Shown: piece by piece, positions 14,838 to 22,128 of the stretch
How positions within the stretch are numbered: position 1 is the stretch's first letter
Layout of the letters: every line of letters starts with the position of its first letter
Assembly (NCBI GenBank): GCA_023488455.1
Contig: JAMDDV010000019.1
Coordinates: forward strand, 1-24,045
Reading direction: 5' to 3'
DNA length: 24,045 nucleotides
Origin: Actinomycetota bacterium
GTDB lineage: Bacteria; Actinomycetota; Humimicrobiia; Hakubellales; JAMDDV01
Notes under the pieces: generated by a model
What the model was told of the DNA's origin: nothing
The model's input: only the letters and a program-made list of their open reading frames with translations
The model's database searches: none
Program-made: the position numbers and the translations under genes

Positions 14838-15821
14838 GCTTCTAATAACTTTATAGATTCTGTTACGGATTTAGGAAAAAGAATATGGAAGAGGATCAGG
14901 TCAAAAAAATTCGAGGACCGTCCCCAACTGGCCTTTTTCATAATAATAATTTTTTCACTGGTAATATTCTCATTTGCATTTCCCTATCTCAAAAACAAAA
15001 TACTGCCAAAGGAGAAGGGTGAGGTGATTGTTGAAGAGACCACCTCAAATGAATCAATATCCGGAGCCAAGAACAGCTCGCCACAGGAAACAACCACGGA
15101 AGGCAGCATCGACATCGAGAAGAAGAAGCAGGATATAACTTCCACCCTCAATTACAGGTCCGAAAACGGCGATGTCATCTTTGCGCTCTACACACAGAAG
15201 CCGATCGCCATTGATGGAAAACTCGATGACTGGGAAGGCTACAGCCAGAATCCAATCTCCTTCCCAACATTCCTGGAGGAAAACTACACTGACATATCCG
15301 ATTGTTCAGGCACGTACTTCCTAGCATATGATGATGACAAACTCTACATAGGGTTAAAGGTCGTTGATGATGTATTCTCCCAACCGTTTGGCGGCAAGGA
15401 GATGTTCAAGGGAGATAGCTTAAGCTTAAGCATGGATACTGACCTGCAAGGTGATTTCTTCGAGCGCACGCACAACGATGATGACTATCAGATAGGGATC
15501 ACGCCAGGCGACTTTCAGTCCCTCGCCCCCGATTCATATGTATATATCCCAACCGAAGGAAAGGGCGACGAGATTAAAGTTGCATCTACACTGGTTAAGG
15601 GTGGATATATCATAGAGGCGGAGATACCCTGGTGGAACTTCCAGAACTTTCTCCCAAAAGATGGAGTTGCCCAGGGATTCGACCTGACCATAAACGACAA
15701 GGACTCGCTACAGGAAAGGGAACTTGCGGTCTCTTCTTCTCCCAATTTCGCCTGGGACGATCCTACCTCCTTCGGAACGATGGTGCTGCTCGATACTCGC
15801 GTGCAGGAAATAAGCGAATAA
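14835..15821 (+). CDS. Membrane-anchored protein with CBM9/DOMON-like carbohydrate-binding domain
   Basis: The 328-residue protein has a short basic cytoplasmic segment, one membrane helix at about 32-51 (LAFFIIIIFSLVIFSFAFPY), then a Ser/Thr/Glu-rich linker to about residue 100. The extracytoplasmic domain from about 113 opens with IAIDGKLDDWEGY. This is followed by a YFLAYDDDKLYIGLKVVDD strand pair and ends with IIEAEIPWWNF and GFDLTINDKD. That pattern is typical of CBM9-like domains found at the ends of xylanases and in stand-alone surface proteins, where a Trp pair grips sugar ends. No catalytic domain is attached. A role in holding carbohydrate at the cell surface is likely. There is no recognisable ribosome binding site before the ATG. 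Confidence 0.8.
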   Translation: MASNNFIDSVTDLGKRIWKRIRSKKFEDRPQLAFFIIIIFSLVIFSFAFPYLKNKILPKEKGEVIVEETTSNESISGAKNSSPQETTTEGSIDIEKKKQDITSTLNYRSENGDVIFALYTQKPIAIDGKLDDWEGYSQNPISFPTFLEENYTDISDCSGTYFLAYDDDKLYIGLKVVDDVFSQPFGGKEMFKGDSLSLSMDTDLQGDFFERTHNDDDYQIGITPGDFQSLAPDSYVYIPTEGKGDEIKVASTLVKGGYIIEAEIPWWNFQNFLPKDGVAQGFDLTINDKDSLQERELAVSSSPNFAWDDPTSFGTMVLLDTRVQEISE

Positions 15822-15830
15822 CGTATTAGA

Positions 15831-15849
15831 TTTCCCTACTTTAGGGAAA
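15831..15849 (+). terminator. Small hairpin after the CBM9-like gene
   Basis: TTTCCCTA (15831-15838) and TAGGGAAA (15842-15849) form a perfect 8-bp stem with a 3-base loop, 10 bases past the stop codon and followed by ATTATTT. The tail is only partly U-rich, so termination would be partial. The next gene starts 34 bases further on. Confidence 0.45.
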
Positions 15850-15882
15850 ATTATTTAACCGACACGGAAAAGGAGTGATTTT

Positions 15883-16155
15883 ATGAACTGGAAAATCCTT
15901 TTGACGACCTTCGGGTTGTTGTTCCTCGCAGAACTTGGAGATAAGACCCAGTTAGCAGTGATATCGTTAACTGCAAAACACAAAACGCCGTGGGCAGTTT
16001 TCATAGGAGCCTCTTTAGCAATGGCTACCGTAACAGCACTCGGGGTTATATTCGGTGAGGTCATCACCAGGTTTATCCCTGGTAACATACTTGAAAAGGT
16101 GAGCGCGGGCCTGTTCATCTTGATAGGAATCCTGATGTTCTTCGATATATTTTAG
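15883..16155 (+). CDS. Half-size UPF0016/GDT1 (TMEM165) family membrane transporter
   Basis: The 90-residue protein has three hydrophobic segments and the family signature ELGDKTQ at residues 17-23, within the first helix. Two-domain relatives (TMEM165, Gdt1, bacterial MneA) carry this E-x-G-D-K/R-T/S motif twice and move Mn2+ or Ca2+ in exchange for protons. This protein has only one domain, so it must form a homodimer or pair with another half-size protein; no second copy is next to it. The ATG at 15883 is preceded by AAAAGGAG with good spacing. Cation specificity is inferred from the family only. Confidence 0.85.
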   Translation: MNWKILLTTFGLLFLAELGDKTQLAVISLTAKHKTPWAVFIGASLAMATVTALGVIFGEVITRFIPGNILEKVSAGLFILIGILMFFDIF

Positions 16156-16215
16156 ATACAGTGTATTTTAGGTGGAATATTTGCACCTGCTCTCAAGTAG
16201 CAAGATCTGCTTTTA

Positions 16216-17226
16216 TTAACTTATTTCATTTACTTTTAACACCCCCGCTCCGACTATCGCCCTATCCTTTAACAAAATAAGCGCTTCGTTTGCTTCGCTC
16301 AGATCAAATGCCTGAACCTTAGTTCTTATCGGAATCCTGGCAGCAACATCAATGAGTTCCCTTCCATCCCTGCGAGTGCTCGCCGTAACACTCCGAAGTA
16401 TCTTTTCATGATAGAGGTGTCTCTCATAGTTCAACATTGGTATATCCGTCATATAAATCCCGGCAAGAGCAACCGTGCCTCCATGTTGCAAATTAGCAAG
16501 TGCGACTGGCACTAGATCACCAGAAGGCGCGAAGATTATTGATCCATCCATCTTAAACTCCGGAACATCACTATACTCTCCTGTCCACACCGCGCTGAAC
16601 TTCGATGCCAATTCCCTGTGCTCGACACCATGGCTGAACACAAATACATCGATGCCCAGGTAGTTCGCTACCTGTATCGTCACATGTGCAGATGCACCAA
16701 ATCCGTAGATACCAAGCCTCTGTCCCCTCTCAACATTGGAAAGCCTCAGAGCTCTGTAACCTATTATTCCAGCACACAGAAGTGGTGCGGCCTCTATATC
16801 GGACAATCCCTCTGGTATCGGGTAAACATAGTCCTCTTTGACTGTTATATACTCGGCAAACCCACCGTTGACGTCATGACCCGTGAACTGAGCACTTTTG
16901 CAGAGATTTTCCTGGCCCGTTCTGCAAAAATTACAGCTCCCACAGGTCGAGTTCAACCACGCGACACCTACCCTGTCACCAACATTCAAGTGTTTGACAT
17001 GCATTCCTTTCCCTTTAACGGTACCAACTATCTGGTGACCAGGAATAAGAGGGTTTCTTTTTAACGGTAGTTCACCCTCAATTATATGCAGATCGGTATG
17101 ACATATCCCACAACAGCTAACTTTTATTAAAACTTCATCATCGTCGGGATCTGGTCTGGTAAGCTCTGAAAGTTCAAGCGGTTTATCGTATATGGGCTTT
17201 TGCTGCTTCAAAACCATGGCCTTCAT
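16216..17226 (-). CDS. Zinc-dependent medium-chain alcohol dehydrogenase
   Basis: The 336-residue protein has the MDR two-domain layout. Catalytic-zinc ligands are Cys42 (CGICHTD), His64 (PGHQ) and Cys151 (LLCAGIIGY). Structural-zinc ligands are Cys95, Cys98, Cys101 and Cys109. The NAD(P) site contains YGFGASAH at 174-181, a variant of the usual GxGxxG. The zinc-site motif is GHQ where most relatives have GHE. It would interconvert alcohols and aldehydes or ketones. Its ATG directly follows the TAA of the upstream small ORF with no gap, so it may be in one transcript with the split GHKL gene. No strong Shine-Dalgarno is seen. Confidence 0.9.
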   Translation of the reverse strand: MKAMVLKQQKPIYDKPLELSELTRPDPDDDEVLIKVSCCGICHTDLHIIEGELPLKRNPLIPGHQIVGTVKGKGMHVKHLNVGDRVGVAWLNSTCGSCNFCRTGQENLCKSAQFTGHDVNGGFAEYITVKEDYVYPIPEGLSDIEAAPLLCAGIIGYRALRLSNVERGQRLGIYGFGASAHVTIQVANYLGIDVFVFSHGVEHRELASKFSAVWTGEYSDVPEFKMDGSIIFAPSGDLVPVALANLQHGGTVALAGIYMTDIPMLNYERHLYHEKILRSVTASTRRDGRELIDVAARIPIRTKVQAFDLSEANEALILLKDRAIVGAGVLKVNEIS

Positions 17227-17583
17227 TTACTCTCTGAAGGCATCTCGAAGCAGTATGCTTTGCTGATCAAAAGCTTTTCGGGGATTTTTACTATTCTTCA
17301 TTAGAGAAATTTCCTGAGTAATCAATCTGGCAAGGTTTAATATGTGCGCATCGCGTTTCTTTGATTCAGATATGTATAACGGATGATCTCTATTTATATA
17401 AATTATGTTGTCTTCTGAAAAAGACTCTGGACCGTCTTGCCCAAAATGATCCAGACAACAAATAATACCATGAGTCCCAATTTTTACCTTTCTAACCACA
17501 GCATTTGGGGTCAGAAGATTTGCCTTGGGTTTATATTTACCCCTGCTTTTCTTCTTGTGTTCCTTGCCTTCTTTAATGCCCAC
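17227..17583 (-). pseudogene. C-terminal part of the split GHKL ATPase gene
   Basis: The 118-residue frame opens at a GTG (17583) only 5 bases past the stop of the upstream GHKL ATPase ORF, in the -1 frame relative to it. The same frame stays open upstream for more than 40 bases of overlap, reading a lysine-rich linker. Segments such as HFGQDGPESF, IYINRDHPLY and LARLITQEI look like the conserved C-terminal region of Hsp90-like ATP-binding proteins rather than an independent small protein. I therefore treat it as the tail of the preceding gene, detached by an indel in roughly 17592-17632. It could still be made as a separate protein, or by ribosomal frameshifting, but no clear slippery heptamer is visible. 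Confidence 0.6.
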
Positions 17584-17588
17584 TGATT

Positions 17589-18416
17589 TTATCTCTGGTC
17601 CCTCTCCTGATTTCTTTGAACCTCTCCCTTAATCCTTGCGATATCCTTTCCCCAAGATTCCATCCCAAATAACTCTCTTTTAATCGTCACACTCTTGACT
17701 TTACATTCAATCCCAAGATTTAAAGTCGAAGCTGATGACATTGGCAAAATAACAATTTGACCATCTATGACCCCAAACTTAGTAGCCTCCATAAACGGTA
17801 TTCGATGCCCACTTAATCTAGGTGATTCAACTTTTACACCATTCACATAAACATCAAAATCTGGTGCGTTTAAAGGTATGCTCTCAATAAGTCTTGCCCT
17901 AACTTCATCTGGATCAAAGTTTTTAGTCAGCTTCTCCAGCAAAACTGTTGTCCCATTTGTCCTTCTTCCATCTTTAGGATTGATTTCAAGTGGAACTTCC
18001 CATCTCTTTTTCTTTTTCCACCATTCTTTCTTGTCAAAGATAACAGTTGCTGAGAAATCATCCTTTCTTGTATTAACCTTGAAAACTTCACATGCTGAAA
18101 GTGAAGCGAATTTTCCGATGCCGAACTGTCCGATCAAATCCCTACCATATAATTTCGATCTCATCTGTTGCTTCTTAAGAGGAGAGCCAATACTGAAATA
18201 TTGTTTCAAACCATCAAGGTCCATGCCAAGTCCGTTGTCTTCTACTGAAATCATCTCATTAGATATAATTACAAAAACCTTGGTGGCATCTGCATCGTAT
18301 GCATTATTTACAAGCTCACGAATCAATTCTATGCTTTCACTGTAGAGCTGCTCACCGATAGTAATAAGATGGCTCTTATCAACAATTACCGGTAGAATTT
18401 GCTGTTGTTTATCCAT
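17589..18416 (-). CDS. GHKL/Hsp90-like ATP-binding protein, N-terminal part, probably truncated
   Basis: The 275-residue frame has the Bergerat ATP-binding fold. The N box is RELVNNAYDAD (Glu34, Asn37, Asn38), the G1 box is DNGLGM (60-65) and the G2 box is GQFGIGKFA (96-104). This resembles MutL/Hsp90-type ATPases, and stand-alone homologs often appear in defence-related or uncharacterised loci. The reading ends with WGKDIARIKGEVQ followed by ten unlike residues, the point where family members continue. The next ORF carries what looks like the C-terminal region in another frame. Full-length fusion would be roughly 400 residues. The ATG at 18416 lacks an obvious ribosome binding site. Function is not known. 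Confidence 0.75.
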   Translation of the reverse strand: MDKQQQILPVIVDKSHLITIGEQLYSESIELIRELVNNAYDADATKVFVIISNEMISVEDNGLGMDLDGLKQYFSIGSPLKKQQMRSKLYGRDLIGQFGIGKFASLSACEVFKVNTRKDDFSATVIFDKKEWWKKKKRWEVPLEINPKDGRRTNGTTVLLEKLTKNFDPDEVRARLIESIPLNAPDFDVYVNGVKVESPRLSGHRIPFMEATKFGVIDGQIVILPMSSASTLNLGIECKVKSVTIKRELFGMESWGKDIARIKGEVQRNQERDQR

Positions 18417-18482
18417 AATTAATAATCAATTTTTTCTAAACTGAAAATATTATAAAGGAATTTCATATAATATTTTGTAATA

Positions 18483-19811
18483 TCAATTATTCTGCTTAAG
18501 ACTTTTTCGGATAAAATCTTCAGTATTAAAAACAGCATACAACGGCACATTAAGCAATCCGCTATCCAATCGAAGGTTTGAAAGTGAGGTGCGTAAAGCC
18601 AGAATAGGTTTATATTTTCCCCTGTAAATCTTAAGGCTTTTAGCTTTTAGATTCTCTGCTGCTTTTACTTCAAGAGGAAGTATATTTTCTTCAAATACAA
18701 AAATAAAATCAACCTCTGCATTTCTTTCAGAAGTCCAATAATATATATTTTTAATACTTTCAGAAGATGAAAGCTCCTGCAGAACATATTGTTCGGTAAG
18801 CGCACCCTTGAATTCCTCAAATAACTCGGCGCTGCTAATTATAGCTTTCGGAGAAAGACCGCCCATCAACCTGAGCAGACCTACATCCAAATGGTAAATC
18901 TTAAATGACTTTAAGTCTTCATAAGCTTTTAAAGGAACAGCCGGTTTAGTAACCCTTCCGACTTTTCGTATAAGCCCGCTGTCAAAAAGCCATAACAGAG
19001 CATCTTCATATTCCCGTGCTCTTGCTCCTTCTCTAATAAGATCATATATGAATTTCTTGTTTTCTTTTGCAAGTTGTGAAGGAATGCTATTCCATAAATA
19101 TCTTATTTTAGGCACGACACCAGTTTGTGCATGTTTAGAAAAATCCTGTTCATAAGCATCAAGTATATCTCTTTGTTTTTCCTCAACATATAAAAAATCA
19201 CGGTTTTCAATCCAAGTGGAAACCGCGGCAGGCATGCCTCCTATAATAAAAAATTGTTTAAGATAATCAGTTAGCTTATCGGAAAGGGCATTAGGTATAG
19301 TAGATATATCCAACTGTTTTATATAATCAACCAGACTTTTCTCCCCACAGGCAAGTAAAAATTCTTCAAAATTAAGAGGATGCAAATTAAGGAAAGTGAT
19401 TTTCCCAACAGGAAATGAAGTTCCTTTGTGAAGTGCTATGCCAAGTAATGAGCCTGCACAACAAATTGGATATTCAGGTGCATTTTCAGCAAAATATTTC
19501 AGTGATGTAAGCGCTCGAGGAGCTTCCTGAATCTCATCAAAAATGATTAATGTATTTTGCGCTCTGATTTTCCTGCCATAAAATGCTCCCAGCATATCAA
19601 TTATGCGTCGGGGCTCGATAGAGCTGTCAAAAATTGTGGCTAAATTTCCTGCATTCTCAAAATTAATATAGACGACATCTTCAAAACTTGTTTTGCCAAA
19701 TTCTTTTAAGAGCCAGGTTTTCCCAGTCTGCCTTGCACCTCTTAGAATCAGAGGTAGACGGTCTTTTTTATCTTTCCACTTTCTTAAGTTTTCTAAATGA
19801 TATCTGTACAT
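18483..19811 (-). CDS. AAA family ATPase with C-terminal DUF4143 nuclease-like domain
   Basis: The 442-residue protein has Walker A GARQTGKT at 25-32, Walker B LIIFDEIQ at 88-95 and a CAGSLLG sensor-like segment at about 118-124. The C-terminal part includes EVDFIFVFEENILPLEVKAA with Glu366, Asp368, Glu381 and Lys383, which resembles the acidic-Lys core of restriction-endonuclease-fold domains. This arrangement is common to the large, mobile and poorly understood AAA_14/DUF4143 family. Its biological role is not established. It lies just downstream of the 5S rRNA gene on the same strand, and 66 bases upstream of the GHKL gene. The ATG at 19811 has only a weak purine-rich sequence upstream. 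Confidence 0.9.
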   Translation of the reverse strand: MYRYHLENLRKWKDKKDRLPLILRGARQTGKTWLLKEFGKTSFEDVVYINFENAGNLATIFDSSIEPRRIIDMLGAFYGRKIRAQNTLIIFDEIQEAPRALTSLKYFAENAPEYPICCAGSLLGIALHKGTSFPVGKITFLNLHPLNFEEFLLACGEKSLVDYIKQLDISTIPNALSDKLTDYLKQFFIIGGMPAAVSTWIENRDFLYVEEKQRDILDAYEQDFSKHAQTGVVPKIRYLWNSIPSQLAKENKKFIYDLIREGARAREYEDALLWLFDSGLIRKVGRVTKPAVPLKAYEDLKSFKIYHLDVGLLRLMGGLSPKAIISSAELFEEFKGALTEQYVLQELSSSESIKNIYYWTSERNAEVDFIFVFEENILPLEVKAAENLKAKSLKIYRGKYKPILALRTSLSNLRLDSGLLNVPLYAVFNTEDFIRKSLKQNN

Positions 19812-19943
19812 TCAGCTTCTATTCCACATTATTGCATGTATATTATGCTTCATTTATCACATTTTTACAAGTAATATTGTGATTTAAGGTCCAAATTTTA
19901 TAACAAATAACGCAGCAAATATTAAAAATGATGGATTTGGGAA

Positions 19944-19959
19944 TAAAAAAGCCGGCGGC
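19944..19959 (-). terminator. Probable rRNA operon terminator at the 5S end
   Basis: In the minus-strand transcript, the GC-rich closing strand of 5S helix I (GCCGCC) plus GGC runs directly into six U residues (complement of 19945-19950). The GC-rich helix followed by a U run could act as an intrinsic terminator. There is no separate hairpin. Confidence 0.4.
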
Positions 19960-20065
19960 GACCTACTCTCCCACACCGTTGCCAGTGCAGTACCATCGGC
20001 GCTGAAGGGCTTAACTTCTGTGTTCGGGATGGGAACAGGTGTATCCCCTTCGCTGTAGCCGCCGT
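19951..20065 (-). rRNA. rrf: 5S ribosomal RNA
   Basis: The reverse complement contains the conserved loop-C region CCCATCCCGAACACAGAAG followed by TTAAGCCCTTCAGCGCCGAT, and the 3' segment GGGAGAGTAGGTCGCCGCC. The ends pair as helix I: GGCGGC at 20063-20058 with GCCGCC at 19959-19954. Length is about 113 nt, normal for bacteria. Exact mature ends are uncertain by a few bases. It lies about 90 bases downstream of the 23S gene, with no tRNA in between. Confidence 0.95.
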
Positions 20066-20154
20066 TAACCTGGTAGAGATGTTCATCTCCTAAATTTTAG
20101 GGAACGAGCTCCTCTTCTGTTCCCTCAAAACTTCACAGCGCGCATCTTAAAGAT
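20066..20154 (-). other. 23S-5S spacer with processing hairpins
   Basis: The spacer of about 90 bases contains two small hairpins, GAGAT-GTTC-ATCTC at 20076-20089 and AGGGAAC/GTTCCCT with arms 20099-20105 and 20119-20125. CATCTT/AAGATG lies next to the 23S 3' end. These are likely rRNA processing structures. No tRNA gene is present. Confidence 0.5.
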
Positions 20155-20523
20155 GAGAATAAGTCCTCGATCTATTAGTACCGGTCGGCTGCATGCATTA
20201 CTGCACTTCCACCTCCGGCCTATCAACCACGTAATCTGCGTGGGATCTTACTCCATGACGGATGGGATACCTAATCTTGAGGTGCGTTTCGCACTTAGAT
20301 GCTTTCAGCGCTTATCACATCCAGACGTAGCTAACCAGCAGTGCCCTTGGCAGAACAACTGGCACACCAGAGGTCTGTTCGTTCCGGTCCTCTCGTACTA
20401 AGAACGACTCCTCTCAAGTATCCTGCGCCCGCATCAGATAGGGACCGAACTGTCTCACGACGTTCTAAACCCAGCTCGCGTACCGCTTTAATTGGCGAAC
20501 AGCCAAACCCTTGGGACCTACTC

Positions 20524-20565
<42 letters not shown>

Positions 20566-20590
20566 TCTCGTCGATGTGGACTCTTGGAGA

Positions 20591-20634
<44 letters not shown>

Positions 20635-20783
20635 CGGCCATTCCACGTTGAGCCGCCGGATCACTAGGCCCGACTTTCGTCCCTGCTTGATTTGTATATC
20701 TCGCAGTCAAGCTCCCTTATGCCCTTGTACTCTGCGAACGATTGCCATCCGTTCTGAGGGAACCTTTGGACGCCTCCGTTACA

Positions 20784-20821
<38 letters not shown>

Positions 20822-21101
20822 ACACTGTCTCTTGGCCAGATAATGGCACAAGGTTAGAATCCCAGTACATTCAGGGTGGTATCTCAACATCGACTCCGCC
20901 CGAGCTAGCGCCCAGGCCTCATAGTCTCCCACCTATCCTGCACAGAACAAACCAGAATTCCATGCCAGGCTACAGTAAAGGTTCACGGGGTCTTTCCGTC
21001 TTGATGCGGGTAGTCAGCATCTTCACTGACAATATAATTTCACCGAGTCTCTCGTTGAGACAGTGCTCAAATCGTTACGCCATTCGTGCAGGTCGGAACT
21101 T

Positions 21102-21776
21102 CACATACTCCTTTGTTACCAAAGGTGTAGACTATATCTTTATCTCATCTTTAGAGTATTTCCTTTTACCAGAGCCATTCATACTATAAGCTAAATCCAC
21201 TATTTTATTGAACCCATTTCTTGTCAAATGCTCCTTATCTCGCATTAGCTCACAAATTGTTTTAAATATTTCAAAATCTTTGTGCTTGCTTGACAAAAGT
21301 GGATATTCATCGAAATGTGGTACAACTTTCGCTAATAAATCGCTCAGGCTCCGTACTTCGTATTTGAGAGTTTTGTCTGACTTATCTGGACGAATACTTC
21401 CACAATTAAAATTCGATTTAAACAGTTCTAGGATCTCCACTCGGTCATAGTTTTGACTTACGGAGAAACTGGGTCTTGCTTCTCGTCCGATGGAATGTCG
21501 CTTGCTCTTGGTAAAAGATATACAAAAGCAACTCTCTCCATCAGCATATCCAGACAAGTACGATTTGACGTCCACTATCGAACTCTCCTAATTGAGATAC
21601 TGGCGTATTATAGCAGCCTTAATTTTGCTTCTTGCAGTAACTGCTATCGTCCTGCATTTGGCAGGATCAGTCGTTACAGGTGGTATTTTAAACCTTCCCT
21701 CGGTATTGCCCCAGTGGGGTTTCACCGATATAAGCCAGTTTTAATGTAAGATCACTCTCACATTGGGCAATTTCTT
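21102..21776 (-). mobile_element. Group I intron after 23S position U1951, with homing endonuclease ORF
   Basis: The exons rejoin as ...GTCGGGT|AAGTTCCGACC, placing the 675-nt intron after E. coli U1951. The P1 hairpin is GGGUAA-GAAA-UUGCCC, with the splice-site U paired to G of the guide sequence and a GAAA tetraloop. P2 is AAUGUGAG/CUUACAUU. A P-to-Q region with a CCCC-ACU-GGGG hairpin follows, then an R-like strand ACGACUG (about 21674-21668). The ORF fills the space between R and S. The 3' core strand AAGATATAGTC (21140-21130) is followed by P9, CCUUUG-GUAA-CAAAGG (21125-21110), and a terminal G at 21102. AAG occurs at both junctions, so exon sequence alone leaves 3 bases of play; the U-G pair and terminal G fix the choice. 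Confidence 0.92.
21132..21575 (-). CDS. Intron-encoded LAGLIDADG homing endonuclease, single-motif type
   Basis: The 147-residue protein has one LAGLIDADG-type motif, YLSGYADGE at residues 6-14, followed by beta-strand residues CFCISFTKS and the later FSVSQN and KYEVRSLSDL segments. This layout matches I-CreI-like homing endonucleases that act as homodimers and cut the intron-free 23S gene so that the intron is copied in. Glu14 is at the position of the usual metal-binding acid (Asp20 of I-CreI); Glu is also used in this family. The start is GTG at 21575, with AGGAG about nine bases upstream. The TAG stop at 21132-21134 lies within the AAGATATAGTC strand of the ribozyme core, so coding and ribozyme sequence overlap. 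Length is normal, and the frame is intact. Confidence 0.9.
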   Translation of the reverse strand: MDVKSYLSGYADGESCFCISFTKSKRHSIGREARPSFSVSQNYDRVEILELFKSNFNCGSIRPDKSDKTLKYEVRSLSDLLAKVVPHFDEYPLLSSKHKDFEIFKTICELMRDKEHLTRNGFNKIVDLAYSMNGSGKRKYSKDEIKI

Positions 21777-21796
21777 ACCCGACAAGGAATTTCGCT

Positions 21797-22085
21797 CTAT
21801 TCTGTTACTTGTTAACCCTTAAGGGCGGACTGGTCCATTTCTGCCAGCCTCCCAGTGTCGCCACTGGGTACGGACCATATCTTCTCTGCCTACAGCAGAG
21901 TCTGGCGTATGGTCTCTGAGGATTTCGTTTAAGTAGTTCTCAAACGATCTTTCCTGCTGATCATCTGCGATCTTTGCATTTTTACTATGATATGGCGAAC
22001 ACATGTACGTATTCTATCATAGTAGCAAGATATTCACCAGATTTTCCAGCATATAGCCAGATTTTACTAAGGCTTATTCCAATAA
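21797..22085 (-). mobile_element. ORF-less group I intron after 23S position U1931
   Basis: The exons rejoin as ...GGTCCTAAGGT|AGCGAAATTCC, placing the 289-nt insert after E. coli U1931 with no ambiguity. The 5' exon CUAAGGU pairs over seven positions with the guide sequence GCCUUAG (22073-22067), including the required U-G wobble at the splice site. R-type strand GAGACCATACG (21916-21906) and S-type strand AAGATATGGTC (21883-21873) form P7. P8 is CUCUGC/GCAGAG (21900-21884) and P9 is CCCAGUG-GCGA-CACUGGG (21868-21851, a GNRA tetraloop). The last base is G at 21797. No protein of note is encoded. All core parts visible by eye are intact, so self-splicing or protein-assisted splicing is likely. 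Confidence 0.93.

Positions 22086-22128
<43 letters not shown>

Noticed and set aside
20066..20154. tRNA gene in the 23S-5S spacer
   Set aside because: Short hairpins are present but no T-loop, anticodon arm or CCA-type acceptor could be assembled.
21099..21773. Alternative boundaries for the second intron, shifted 3 bases so that it follows G1954
   Set aside because: AAG is repeated at both junctions so the exons would read the same, but this would lose the U at the 5' splice site and the terminal G required of group I introns.
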